Assembly: GCA_032595675.1 (NCBI GenBank)
Contig: JAVQMD010000001.1
Location: 1,396,640 to 1,460,639, forward strand
Origin: Candidatus Electrothrix rattekaaiensis
GTDB taxonomy: Bacteria > Desulfobacterota > Desulfobulbia > Desulfobulbales > Desulfobulbaceae
Reading direction: 5' to 3'
DNA length: 64,000 bases
Both the position numbers and the translations under genes were made by a program. Shown in pieces: positions 26,772-35,917 of the stretch (the first letter of the stretch is position 1; every line of letters begins with the position of its first letter). A model generated the notes under the pieces. It was not told where the DNA came from. It saw only the letters and a program-made list of their open reading frames with translations, and did not search any database.

Positions 26772-29260
26772 TCAGTATGAATCCAGAAAAGATAACAGGA
26801 ACAAGAAGGCTGGTGCTGTTTTTTACCACCATCCTCCTGAGCATAGCGGCTGTATCAAACAGCGGTTGGGCAGAACAAAAGGCTGTGAAGAGCAACGGGC
26901 AGGAAACTCAAATTATACAAAATATAAAAGATATAAAAGATATACAAGAGCTGGTCATTGCTGATAAGGGGAATGCCTCAGCTGTGATTGTTGTTGCTGA
27001 ACAGGCCGGTCCCAATGAACTGTTAGCTGCTGAGGATTTGGCAAAGTATATTGAAATGATGTCTGGAGCAACTCCGACAATTGCCAAGACTCCAGAGACG
27101 ATTGCCGTAGCTCTCAAGGGAAAACAACCGCTCATTATTATTGGTCAAGAGGCCCTCAAGGCGGATAAATCCCTTGTCGCCGCTTTGAAGAAACCGGTCA
27201 CGGTGAAGGGACTTTTACGCAGCGACGCTATTGTTCTCCGGCGTAAAGATAACCGGGTGTATCTGGCTGGCAGTAATGATCTCAGCCATTATTATGCTGT
27301 TATAGAGCTTCTGCGCCGCTGGGGATGCCGATGGTATCTGCCCACGGAGTTCGGTGAGTGTATTCCGAAGCAACCTCGACTGACTCTCGGTGAGCTGGAT
27401 TATGCCTATGCCCCGCCCTTTGAGATACGGAGCTATTGGATTTCCTGGGTCGGTGATCGCACTGGTATGGAGGAGTTTCAACGGCGTAATTTTATGACCC
27501 TTGGCAAGGGAGATTTTCCTCCGACAGGGCATGCTCTGGGGAAATATGTTCGGGATCTGAGCGAAAATATCTTTCGAGTCGCCCTGACAGCACCGGAAAC
27601 AGCAAAACATATTGCGGCTCAGGTGGAGAAAAAATACGCTGCGGGCGAGAGCTTTTCTCTGAGTATGGAGGATGGGGTTTACGAGTCTACCTATCCTGGC
27701 GATAAAAAGCTCATGCAGTTGCAATGGGATAAATATTATTTCCGTTGGAGTGTGACGGATCCCTTTTTGGAACTTTATAATAATGTGGCAGGCATTCTTC
27801 AGAAAAAATTTCCGAACAGCTCGGCCAAGATAGGTTTTCTGGCCTACACCAATATGACCATCCCGCCGGTGCGGGAAATGAAGGCGGAAAAATCCCTTTT
27901 CTGTGAGCTGGCCCCCATTGATATTGATCCTATCCACGGTATGGATTCCCTCCAATCACCGCCCCGGCAGGAATATAAGGATTTTCTCTATAAATGGGCT
28001 GAGGTGATGGACGGTCGCTTGGCGATCTATGATTACGATCAGGGGATGTTGGTCTGGCGTGACCTCCCCAATCCTTCCCATCAGGCCTTTGCTCAGGATG
28101 TGCAGCATTATCGCAAGGCCGGAATTCTGGGTATTAATACGGAAAGCCGCAATGCCATTGCCACCACCTTCCTGAACCTCTACCTGCGCGGTCAGCTGAT
28201 GTGGAACCCGGATGCAGACATCCAGGCTGAGCTGGCCGAATTCTACGAAAAATTTTACGGGCCAGCGGCAAAACCCATGCAGGCCTATTGGGAGGCCATC
28301 TTTCAGGCCTGGGAAGAGACCATTGTCACCGAGCATGAATACTTCCTTGCTCCGGCCATTTATACACCCGGCGTGCTCAAGGTCATGAAGGCCAAGATGA
28401 AGGAGGCAGAAGAACTTATTGCTTCGTTGCAAAAAAAGAAATCGCCCACTCGCCGTGAGCAGCTTTATCTGGATCGAATCGCCTTTACTCGAATGAGCTG
28501 CGATATAACAACCCTGTATTTAGAAATGGTTAAGGCTGCTGCAACAGATATTGACTATAAAAAGGCAGTGAAACTTGGTGAAAAGGCCTTAGTCATCCGG
28601 GAAAAATTAACAGCCATGAACGGAACCTTTACCACCTATAAGGGCATGAAGGTGGAAGATACCGGCTATGCCTGGTGGCCGGGTGAAGTGAAACAGTATC
28701 GTGAGCTGAATCAATGGGTGAACGGTGACAAAGGAGAGCTGGTCCTCAAACTGCCCTTGGAATGGGCCTTTCGCCGAGACCCAAAGAATATCGGGGTGAA
28801 AGGTAATTTTGCTGCTGGACCCGTGGATTTGACCTTTTGGAAGGCAAATCGAGGGACCTATACCTTGGATCTGCTCAAAGATTATCCTGTCAGCGAATGG
28901 GAGCTACTGAAGACGAACCTCTATATGCAGGCCCAAGGCATTCGCAACCCGGATCGGCAAAGTTATACTGGCTACGCTTGGTATCGCACTGAGGTCGACA
29001 TTCCAGAAGAGCAGTCGGACAAAAATTTGCATCTCCGATTCCCAGGCCTGTTCAACGAATGTTGGCTCTATCTTAATGGTGAAGAATTTGCCCATCGTAC
29101 ACAAAATAAGCTCTGGTGGAATAACGACTATCGCTTTGAGTGGGATGTTGATTTGACCGGAAAACTCAAACAGGGAAAAAATATTGTTGCCCTACGCGTG
29201 GACAGTCGGCATCATTTTGCCGGGATGTTTCGCCGGCCTTTTATTTATGCTGCGCGATAA
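26768..29260 (+). CDS. secreted DUF4838 protein, glycoside-hydrolase-like
   Basis: ATG 26768 overlaps the ElyC stop; 830 residues. A signal peptide (LVLFFTTILLSIAAVSNSGWA) ends near residue 35. Residues ~60-170 resemble the N-terminal domain that precedes GH20/GH67 barrels (AEDLAKYIEMMSGATPTIAK). Residues ~195-520 form the DUF4838 barrel, with YGW-type aromatic pockets such as RRWGCRWYLPTEFGE and YDYDQGM. The last ~130 residues look like a galactose-binding beta-sandwich (YTGYAWYRTEVDIPEE and LNGEEF). It probably acts on polysaccharide in the periplasm or outside. The substrate is unknown. Confidence 0.8.
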   Translation: MISMNPEKITGTRRLVLFFTTILLSIAAVSNSGWAEQKAVKSNGQETQIIQNIKDIKDIQELVIADKGNASAVIVVAEQAGPNELLAAEDLAKYIEMMSGATPTIAKTPETIAVALKGKQPLIIIGQEALKADKSLVAALKKPVTVKGLLRSDAIVLRRKDNRVYLAGSNDLSHYYAVIELLRRWGCRWYLPTEFGECIPKQPRLTLGELDYAYAPPFEIRSYWISWVGDRTGMEEFQRRNFMTLGKGDFPPTGHALGKYVRDLSENIFRVALTAPETAKHIAAQVEKKYAAGESFSLSMEDGVYESTYPGDKKLMQLQWDKYYFRWSVTDPFLELYNNVAGILQKKFPNSSAKIGFLAYTNMTIPPVREMKAEKSLFCELAPIDIDPIHGMDSLQSPPRQEYKDFLYKWAEVMDGRLAIYDYDQGMLVWRDLPNPSHQAFAQDVQHYRKAGILGINTESRNAIATTFLNLYLRGQLMWNPDADIQAELAEFYEKFYGPAAKPMQAYWEAIFQAWEETIVTEHEYFLAPAIYTPGVLKVMKAKMKEAEELIASLQKKKSPTRREQLYLDRIAFTRMSCDITTLYLEMVKAAATDIDYKKAVKLGEKALVIREKLTAMNGTFTTYKGMKVEDTGYAWWPGEVKQYRELNQWVNGDKGELVLKLPLEWAFRRDPKNIGVKGNFAAGPVDLTFWKANRGTYTLDLLKDYPVSEWELLKTNLYMQAQGIRNPDRQSYTGYAWYRTEVDIPEEQSDKNLHLRFPGLFNECWLYLNGEEFAHRTQNKLWWNNDYRFEWDVDLTGKLKQGKNIVALRVDSRHHFAGMFRRPFIYAAR

Positions 29261-29307
29261 ATATCGTCGTTTCTGACGGCAAAGATGATTCTTGAAAAAT
29301 ATAATTA

Positions 29308-30099
29308 ATGGACAGTACAATGAATATACAGCAGGATCTGCAACAACGACTGAAAAAAAAGCCCATTCTTCTCATGACCCATCTCGTGCTCGGGTATCCT
29401 TCCTTAGAGGTCAATCGCGAAGTCATTCACCAGATGGCGGATAACGGGGTGGATTGCATTGAACTCCAGATTCCCTTTTCCGAGCCTATGGCGGACGGCC
29501 CGGTGATTCTCAAGGCCAATCAGGATGCCTTGGCTTCTGGCATTCGGGTTGAGGACAGCTTTGCCTTTGCCAAAGAAATGGTGCAGGAGTTTCCCCAGGT
29601 CAATTTTCTTTTTATGACCTATTATAATATCGTTTTCCGCTACGGCCTGAACGCCTTTATCGAGCGGGCAGCCGATATCGGGATGAAGGGCTTTATTTTT
29701 CCCGATTTGCCGCCGGAAGAGGGAGAGGCGTATCTCAGTTTGGCTAAAGAAAAGGATATGGCCGCTGTTATGTTTTTCACCCCGACCTCAACAGATGAAC
29801 GGATGGCCGAGGTGGCAGGGCAGGGCGGCGGCTTCGTCTACTGTGTGGCCCGGAAAGGGGTGACTGGAAAACAGACTGCTATGGACGACGGCCTTGCTGA
29901 GTATCTCCGGCGTTGTCGCCGGGCGACGGATCTTCCGCTGGCTGTGGGCTTTGGGATCAGCAGTCGCATGGATGTTGCTCTGCTGGAGGGCAAGGCGGAT
30001 ATGGCGGTTATTGGCACCGCGACGATTAAACTGGTGGACCAGGAAGGGCCAGAGGCTGTGGGGCCGTTTATTCGTTCGCTGGCTGGAGAGCAGGGGTAA
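29308..30099 (+). CDS. trpA: tryptophan synthase alpha subunit
   Basis: This 263-residue TIM-barrel enzyme cleaves indole-3-glycerol phosphate. The catalytic acids are visible as E52 in CIELQIPFSEP and D63 in MADGPVI. Phosphate-binding loops include VGFGISSRMD and AVIGTATIKL. The segment that is usually YITAGDP reads MTHLVLGYPSLE here. No trpB lies next to it, so the gene is detached from the rest of the trp operon. It follows the DUF4838 gene by 47 nt in the same direction, but the pathway is unrelated. Confidence 0.93.
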   Translation: MDSTMNIQQDLQQRLKKKPILLMTHLVLGYPSLEVNREVIHQMADNGVDCIELQIPFSEPMADGPVILKANQDALASGIRVEDSFAFAKEMVQEFPQVNFLFMTYYNIVFRYGLNAFIERAADIGMKGFIFPDLPPEEGEAYLSLAKEKDMAAVMFFTPTSTDERMAEVAGQGGGFVYCVARKGVTGKQTAMDDGLAEYLRRCRRATDLPLAVGFGISSRMDVALLEGKADMAVIGTATIKLVDQEGPEAVGPFIRSLAGEQG

Positions 30100-30142
30100 A
30101 TTCCGGTTGTCGGGTATAACTCTTCAACGAAAGAGAACGCAC

Positions 30143-30172
30143 ATCAGGGAGCAGGATATCTTGCTCCCTGAT
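30143..30172. terminator. 11-bp stem-loop between convergent trpA and TPP-enzyme genes
   Basis: A perfect 11-bp inverted repeat (ATCAGGGAGCA and TGCTCCCTGAT) with an 8-nt loop lies between the trpA stop at 30099 and the convergent gene ending at 30214. No U-tract follows on either strand, so it is a weak candidate for a bidirectional terminator or an mRNA 3-prime-end stabiliser. Confidence 0.5.
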
Positions 30173-30213
30173 TATAGCCGATGAGGAGTCTGAGGTTCAT
30201 CCCGTCCTATTGA

Positions 30214-31920
30214 TTATGCAAAATGAGTATCCATTGATTTGATGCGACCGTGGATAGGCGGCACAGCTTGGTCGTCAATCCACACATCAAGGACCGTGGG
30301 TAACTGGGCTGTCAGGATATCCTCAACCAATGAGTCGGACAGAGGTACGTTCGCGTCAAGATGAATGCCGTGAGCTCCCAGTCCTTCAGCAATCTTGACA
30401 TAATCGACCCGTTGAAAGCAGGGTTCCATTGCGTCAGGAACGGCTTTTTTATACAAGCGACGTCCATGATAGACCATGCCCAACATGGCGTTATTCAAGA
30501 TTACCCAAATCACCGGAACCTTATAGTTGACCGCTGTGGCGACCTCAAAACCGTTCATCAGAAAGGAGCCGTCCCCGACTATGGCCACCACCGGACGGTC
30601 GGGAGCGGCTAATCTAGCTCCGACCGGAGCTGCAACAGCATAGCCCATAGAGGCATATCCCAAGGAGACAAAAAAAGAGGCGGGTTGATCAATCGTCATG
30701 TAATGCACAGTCCACGCCATAGCCGTACCTGCATCTGCAAAAAAAATTGTATTCTTCGGAAACTTTTCTTGAATATCACAGATGAGCTGAGCAGGATGGT
30801 AAAGGTTACCACTTGATGTCATTTCTTCTTTTTTGGCAGGCTTTTTCTTTGGCAGTACCGGTTTTTTTCGCTTTTTTTTCGCCAACTCACCTGACTCTAT
30901 TATTCGTTTAACAGCCTTTGACAGCTTTCTTAAATTGATCTTTGCATCCCCCTCCATCGGGTGAGATGTAGGATAATTTTTTCCGATTTTTTCTGGATCC
31001 ACATCCAGATGAATCAAATGACCGGAAGGCTGAATATGCTCGTCCCAGCCGTTGGTCATCAGTTCACTAAAACTGGTACCCACAGCAAAGATTACATCTA
31101 TGTCACGCGTAATAATGTATTCTTCCGCTACAGGAGAACCAGCGAAGCCCAAGACGCCCAGAGATAATTCATGAGATTCGGGAAAAACTCCCTTTCCCTT
31201 GGGCGAAGTGGCTACAGGAATTTGCAAGAGTTCAGCTAGGTCGAGAAGTTCCGACATAGCCTGCGAAAGATAGACTCCCCACCCTGCTATAATTGCTATT
31301 TTTCTTGCTTTTACAAGGAGTTCCGCTGTCTTGTCCACATGTTCCGCATCAAAAAGTCGCGTTTTCCCTTGGCTTGGAAATAGAGATAAGTCTTGGCATT
31401 CCAAAGTTCTCTTCATAATATCTGCTGGCATATTGAGATGCACCGGCCCCCCGGGATTACTCAAAGCAAGGCGAATAGCCTTTTGCAGCATATACTGACT
31501 GCGGTTTTCTGACATCAGGATCCTGCTGTATTTTGTGATACTGCTGAAGATTTTCATAAGATCAATCTGTTCAGGCCCTGACTCCTGTAAAGCCCCTTTG
31601 CCGAACAGCGAAGTGGCAACCTGACCGGTTAAGGCGAGTATTGGGATTTGATCGACATATGAGAAAGCCAAGCCGGTAATCAGGTTAGTGGCCCCAGGTC
31701 CAGACGTAGAGTAACACACTCCGAGTTTCCCTGATAAGCGGGCGTAACCGTCAGCCATAAAAGCAGCTCCCTCTTCATGTTTTGTCACAACCGGTATGAT
31801 ACCGTACGTATTTTTGTAGAGCGCGGTGTTAAGGTCTTCAATGGCACCTCCGGGAATACCGAACATATATTTGACACCGGTCCGACCTAATACTTCGACG
31901 ATCATTTCAGCGGTATTCAT
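30214..31920 (-). CDS. thiamine-diphosphate-dependent enzyme, acetolactate-synthase-like
   Basis: This 568-residue protein has the three-domain fold of acetolactate synthase relatives. E49 in TKHEEGAAFMADGYAR activates the cofactor, STSGPGATNLITGLAFSYVDQIP follows, and the ThDP/Mg motif runs from GDGS (449-452) to NN (476-477). An unusual Lys/Pro-rich stretch at residues 347-366 joins the middle and C-terminal domains. It is the last gene of a four-gene operon with an acyltransferase, an SDR and a sulfotransferase. It more likely makes an acyloin or decarboxylates a 2-oxo acid for a special product than serves branched-chain amino acid synthesis. Confidence 0.85.
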   Translation of the reverse strand: MNTAEMIVEVLGRTGVKYMFGIPGGAIEDLNTALYKNTYGIIPVVTKHEEGAAFMADGYARLSGKLGVCYSTSGPGATNLITGLAFSYVDQIPILALTGQVATSLFGKGALQESGPEQIDLMKIFSSITKYSRILMSENRSQYMLQKAIRLALSNPGGPVHLNMPADIMKRTLECQDLSLFPSQGKTRLFDAEHVDKTAELLVKARKIAIIAGWGVYLSQAMSELLDLAELLQIPVATSPKGKGVFPESHELSLGVLGFAGSPVAEEYIITRDIDVIFAVGTSFSELMTNGWDEHIQPSGHLIHLDVDPEKIGKNYPTSHPMEGDAKINLRKLSKAVKRIIESGELAKKKRKKPVLPKKKPAKKEEMTSSGNLYHPAQLICDIQEKFPKNTIFFADAGTAMAWTVHYMTIDQPASFFVSLGYASMGYAVAAPVGARLAAPDRPVVAIVGDGSFLMNGFEVATAVNYKVPVIWVILNNAMLGMVYHGRRLYKKAVPDAMEPCFQRVDYVKIAEGLGAHGIHLDANVPLSDSLVEDILTAQLPTVLDVWIDDQAVPPIHGRIKSMDTHFA

Positions 31921-31954
31921 ATCTTACCTCACAGGCAGTATAATTTTTATGGTA

Positions 31955-33340
31955 TCAAAAAGGAATCCCCTCCACCTCTCTTTCCATCTGTTCCCTTGGA
32001 AGGCTGGCAATCTCTTTGTCTATCGCAAGAAAAAGATCTTTTACTTTTTTTTCATCATGAAGATTTTTACTGAATCCTGTTGAGAGAGTAATCGTCTCAC
32101 CAAATCCAGTTGCCCCGATGGCAAGTAACGGGGCGTAGATAACTGGAGGGATGATAACAGCGTCTGTTACTTCAATTTCATCGAACGCAATATCTTCTCC
32201 TTTGATAAGCCCCATGTTGGTAAACCACGGTGGGATATCTTTTGGGCCGATCAGATAATTCAGTTTCGAAGTAAGGTTATGGATTGTGCAAGAGGCCCAA
32301 GCAGGCAACCATTGTAGACTAAAGATGGAGTTTTTGTTAATATCTAAACCTAGATAGTTCGCCTTGCGATCCTTCATTTGTCCATGTACTAAGGCTATTG
32401 TCTCTAGCAGGGTATCTCCAATATCATGCCCAATATTAAGAAGGAACATTTTAGCCAGATTGGTAAGAGCTTCTCCCTGCTGGTTGGCACGATAACGGCG
32501 TAAATCGACTGTCACACCAATTCGGAGCGGAGTACCTATATGAGGTTGAATAATTTTATAAAGCCCGCGCAGGATACATGCCGTAAGAATATCATTAACC
32601 GTAACTCCATGGTGCCCTGCAACATGCTTGATTCTTTTACATTGGTCAGGGGGGATGTGATGGAGAAGAAAAGTACAATCAGTCGCTGGATGCAGGTGTA
32701 GAAAAGGAAAGGTCCAGTTCTTTCTCGGAAAAAGGCTGTCATGCCAGTTTCGCAGACTCAACAGTAAAATTTTGAGCCGATCATATAGACTCAAAAGATC
32801 TGTGATTTGCTTAGATGAACGCCTTGCTGGCAGGTTACTTTGCGGCTTAAATGCCGGGTTGATTTTAAGGGTTGCGTAGAAAGAGGAGAGAAGGCGAACA
32901 TATTCTTTAAGCCCGCCCGCATCTGAAACAATATGGTTTACTCTAATGCAGAGTGTATCTGTTTCCGCCCGAAAAATATGTGCTTGAACCATAGGGTCAT
33001 TGTAGGGATCACAATCAGAACTCATACATCGGATGAGAGATTCTTTTGGGCAATCGGTTTCAGTTAATCGGCAGAATTCGAGATCGTCAAGATCCTCTCT
33101 TCGTTGCCAAAACGGGCCTTTCCTGTTTTCGATAAACCTACACCCCAGAATGGGCTCGGCATCCACGGTGAGTCGGATCGCCTTTGCTAGTCGTTCGAGA
33201 TCAAGTTTACTGTTAAAAGTTATAATGTAGTGGAGCTGTACATTACAAACATGACGAATGCTTGAAAGAACTTTATCTCCCTTGACGGCTTGAAAGCACG
33301 TAGGAGTATCCTTTTTTTCTTTTTTTTTCATGACCGCCAT
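31955..33340 (-). CDS. condensation/PapA/alcohol-acyltransferase superfamily protein
   Basis: This 461-residue protein has the HxxxD active site as H136-IVS-D140 followed by AGG, in the superfamily position ~140 residues from the N-terminus. A second half contains GVTVNDILTACILRGL and RIGVTVDLRRYR, as in wax-ester, alcohol and Pap acyltransferases and NRPS condensation domains. It probably joins an acyl thioester to a hydroxyl or amino acceptor. It is spaced 36 nt from the SDR and 34 nt from the ThDP enzyme on the same strand. No carrier-protein domain is present in the operon. Confidence 0.78.
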   Translation of the reverse strand: MAVMKKKEKKDTPTCFQAVKGDKVLSSIRHVCNVQLHYIITFNSKLDLERLAKAIRLTVDAEPILGCRFIENRKGPFWQRREDLDDLEFCRLTETDCPKESLIRCMSSDCDPYNDPMVQAHIFRAETDTLCIRVNHIVSDAGGLKEYVRLLSSFYATLKINPAFKPQSNLPARRSSKQITDLLSLYDRLKILLLSLRNWHDSLFPRKNWTFPFLHLHPATDCTFLLHHIPPDQCKRIKHVAGHHGVTVNDILTACILRGLYKIIQPHIGTPLRIGVTVDLRRYRANQQGEALTNLAKMFLLNIGHDIGDTLLETIALVHGQMKDRKANYLGLDINKNSIFSLQWLPAWASCTIHNLTSKLNYLIGPKDIPPWFTNMGLIKGEDIAFDEIEVTDAVIIPPVIYAPLLAIGATGFGETITLSTGFSKNLHDEKKVKDLFLAIDKEIASLPREQMEREVEGIPF

Positions 33341-33376
33341 TTTGCAGGTAAAATCTTGGCTACTCTCGTGTTAGAG

Positions 33377-34129
33377 TTATTCTGGATGATTTACGGACAG
33401 AACGTCCGCTCCTCCATCGACAACCCATACGCTGCCCGTCACATAGCCAGCTTCAAGCTGAGCGCATACTACATGCGCAACTTCCTTGGCTTTACCAAGG
33501 CGTTTCAGGGGAATATGCTGCTCTAACAATGCATGGCGCGCAGTCCTTTTTTCTTGATCAAGATGTAATTTTTTTAATAAAGGGGTGTCGATAGCACCTG
33601 GAGAAACCGCGTTGACTCTAATTTTTTTGGGAGCCAACTCCAAAGCAAGGCTTCGAGTGGCTGCCTCCAAGGCCCCTTTCGTTGCAGCGTACAGTGCTCC
33701 TTTGACCAGTCCGTTATTAACGGCGATGGAAGAAATATTCGTAATACTGCCCTGTTTTTTTTCTAGAGCTGGCAATGCTTCCCGTATTAACTCCAACGGC
33801 CCTCGGATATTTGTATCAAAAAACAACGCGTAATCAGATAACAATATTGAACCAAAAGGAATAAATGTCGCTATTGCCGCATTATTGACAAGTACATCTA
33901 GTCCGTTATCCCCAAAAAAGGACGCCAAGTGCTTTATGTCATCAGGCTTAGCCATGTCAGCAACGACGCATTCAACGTCCATCTCTGTAGCTGCTCTCTT
34001 GAGCCTTTCTTTATCGCGACCAGAAATAACAACTGAATAGCCCTTTTCCTTTAACAAAGCTGCTGTTGCGTAGCCTATTCCAGAGTTCCCACCTGTAACC
34101 AAAGCTGTTTTAGGTTTTTTTCTTGTCAT
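33377..34129 (-). CDS. short-chain dehydrogenase/reductase
   Basis: This 250-residue classical SDR has the NAD(P)-binding motif TGGNSGIG at 12-19, NNAA at 82-85 and the catalytic S134, Y147 and K151 (YAATK). A C-terminal VNAVSPGAIDTPLL and GSVWVVDGGA complete the fold. The basic residue in SGRDKER after the second strand is compatible with NADPH use. In this operon it could reduce the ketone made by the ThDP enzyme or an acyl intermediate; this is inference. Confidence 0.9.
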   Translation of the reverse strand: MTRKKPKTALVTGGNSGIGYATAALLKEKGYSVVISGRDKERLKRAATEMDVECVVADMAKPDDIKHLASFFGDNGLDVLVNNAAIATFIPFGSILLSDYALFFDTNIRGPLELIREALPALEKKQGSITNISSIAVNNGLVKGALYAATKGALEAATRSLALELAPKKIRVNAVSPGAIDTPLLKKLHLDQEKRTARHALLEQHIPLKRLGKAKEVAHVVCAQLEAGYVTGSVWVVDGGADVLSVNHPE

Positions 34130-34222
34130 TTAAAACTGTTGGGTTGTTCTGTGATGATTGTGTTGGTAATTTCTATTGAAATTCCACACGAGTTACAATG
34201 GATTTTTCAGCTACACATCTTG

Positions 34223-35446
34223 CTAAGAAAACAGTTTAAACCTCTCGAGGTAATTACCAAAAAGGCGAGAAATAAATTCGTCGCTTAACCCATAGTTTCC
34301 AGCGAAATACTCGTGGAGACCATGTTTATTTTTAGGATTATAAAACAGCCATTTCTTCATTTTTTCTGTAACATTCTTGTTTGGTATAAAATCAAAATAA
34401 TCATATATGTTATGGGATACCTCCAGAGGGTTTTCTACGAGTTTTTCATAGTTGATATCCAAGAAACGTTCTTCCCCATATTTACTTCGAATTTGCATGT
34501 TGTTATCCAACATATTTTTCCAAAACTGTGCTGCGTCTCTGCCAAGCTGGTTACTAACGGGCTTATTTTGAAGATTTTTTCTAACAGTTGTCAGCATGCT
34601 GCATAGAGAGGATAGGCTTTGAGCAGGAGATCTATGGGTTTGTATAATACAGGCATCGGGAAAGATCTTAAGCAAATGATCTATCCCGAACATATGAAAA
34701 GGGCTTTTCAAAATCCAACGCTTCCTAGAGTTACGAGGAGTGCTAAATTGAAGTATTTGCAGTTGTTTTTTATAATATTTATACACAGGAAGCATATCTT
34801 GATGATTCAACCAGTTATAATACGAAGGCAAGTCAAAAAGAATATGAAACAGAGAAGACATAAATTCTTTATCAAGGAGATGAAAGCACTCTTCGGGTTG
34901 CCTTATGTATGAAGGATGCATCATGTTGATATTCGGTACAACAGTATTTCGTATTCGAAGAAATTGCGCGGCAGCTCGAATACGTAGGTCACTCTTTTGT
35001 GAGTCTGGGTATAATTTTGGGAAAGGCGCAGGGAAGAGCCCCTCCCAGTACGCAAGGGATCTAGCGCAAGAGGCTTGTGTTAACAAACGTTGCAGCAAGG
35101 TGGTACCCGTACGTGGTAAACTGATAATAAATAATGGTCGATCTATTCGTTCTTTTTTAATCTCTGGATTTTTTTTACAATATTCCTCAATGGTTAAGCG
35201 GCCATAAAGATATGTTGTCATTAGTGAATGAATGTAAAACCAGCCAAATGAGTTGAGGTTTCCTTCGTTCCTGCAAGAATGAAGTAATCTGCTCAAAGCA
35301 GTTACGAAATTTGTATTTCCCCAATCATCCAGACCTACTTTTTTGCTGGCCTTGTTCATTAAAAAAACTTCTGATTTTTCTTCTGGATTTCTGTTATAAT
35401 AACAAGATGCTATTTTTTTTAATCGTTTTTGATACCGGGTCTTCAT
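34223..35446 (-). CDS. PAPS-dependent sulfotransferase family protein
   Basis: ATG 35446 is chosen because GGAGAAG lies just upstream; 407 residues. The 5-prime-phosphosulfate loop IISLPRTGTTLLQ is at about 108-120. A later WILKSPFHMFGIDHLLKIFPDACIIQTHRSPAQSLSSL supplies the 3-prime-phosphate site, as in the Sulfotransfer_3 family. The start of the protein is basic and lacks a signal peptide, so it is cytoplasmic. It is the first gene of the four-gene operon. It may sulfate a lipid or polyketide-like alcohol; the acceptor is unknown. Confidence 0.83.
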   Translation of the reverse strand: MKTRYQKRLKKIASCYYNRNPEEKSEVFLMNKASKKVGLDDWGNTNFVTALSRLLHSCRNEGNLNSFGWFYIHSLMTTYLYGRLTIEEYCKKNPEIKKERIDRPLFIISLPRTGTTLLQRLLTQASCARSLAYWEGLFPAPFPKLYPDSQKSDLRIRAAAQFLRIRNTVVPNINMMHPSYIRQPEECFHLLDKEFMSSLFHILFDLPSYYNWLNHQDMLPVYKYYKKQLQILQFSTPRNSRKRWILKSPFHMFGIDHLLKIFPDACIIQTHRSPAQSLSSLCSMLTTVRKNLQNKPVSNQLGRDAAQFWKNMLDNNMQIRSKYGEERFLDINYEKLVENPLEVSHNIYDYFDFIPNKNVTEKMKKWLFYNPKNKHGLHEYFAGNYGLSDEFISRLFGNYLERFKLFS

Positions 35447-35547
35447 TTTTTTCTTCTCCGGGAAGAAATAAAACAAGTAGCTTTTTTTGGGGAAATGATT
35501 TGGAGCGCATCAATTTGCTGGAAAAACATATTTCACAAGGACTAACT

Positions 35548-35856
35548 ATGCAAAATAAAATAACTTCTGTTGCTTTTTCTTTCATTAAGCCTGAGTTTGT
35601 AAACGACGTCATTCAAATATATCAAAATGCTGTTGACAATCACACTGCTCTCAAAGGGTGTGTTGAGATAAAACTATTTAGAAAGATCAGTATTTCAAAT
35701 GAATTTATGATCGTGTCAAAATGGGACAGTATAGAAGCAAGAAAAAAATATTTAAAATCAGACTTTCATAAAAAAACTATAGAAAAATTGAAAAAGTACA
35801 GAGAAAGACCGCCTGTTATGGATGATTTTGAAGAGATTACAGAGAGATTATTCTAA
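35548..35856 (+). CDS. antibiotic biosynthesis monooxygenase (ABM)-fold small protein
   Basis: This 102-residue protein starts at ATG 35548 after AAGGA. The upstream in-frame extension overlaps the divergent sulfotransferase gene and is rejected. The ferredoxin-like ABM pattern is visible: VAFSFIKPEFVNDVIQIYQNAV, then ELFR-type strands, FMIVSKWDSIEARKKYL and FHKKTIEKL. ABM proteins act as cofactor-free oxygenases, haem monooxygenases or lyases on small aromatic or polyketide substrates. Its divergent position beside the sulfotransferase suggests membership in the same pathway. Confidence 0.7.
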   Translation: MQNKITSVAFSFIKPEFVNDVIQIYQNAVDNHTALKGCVEIKLFRKISISNEFMIVSKWDSIEARKKYLKSDFHKKTIEKLKKYRERPPVMDDFEEITERLF

Positions 35857-35917
35857 GAGAATTGAGGTATTAAAAGTTTTCCATCTAACCATAGTGCACC
35901 ATTCCATATCAGATTGC

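Noticed and set aside
27215-27955. 246-residue minus-strand frame inside the DUF4838 gene
   Set aside because: It is a shadow of a clear coding gene, with no family resemblance and no independent start signal.
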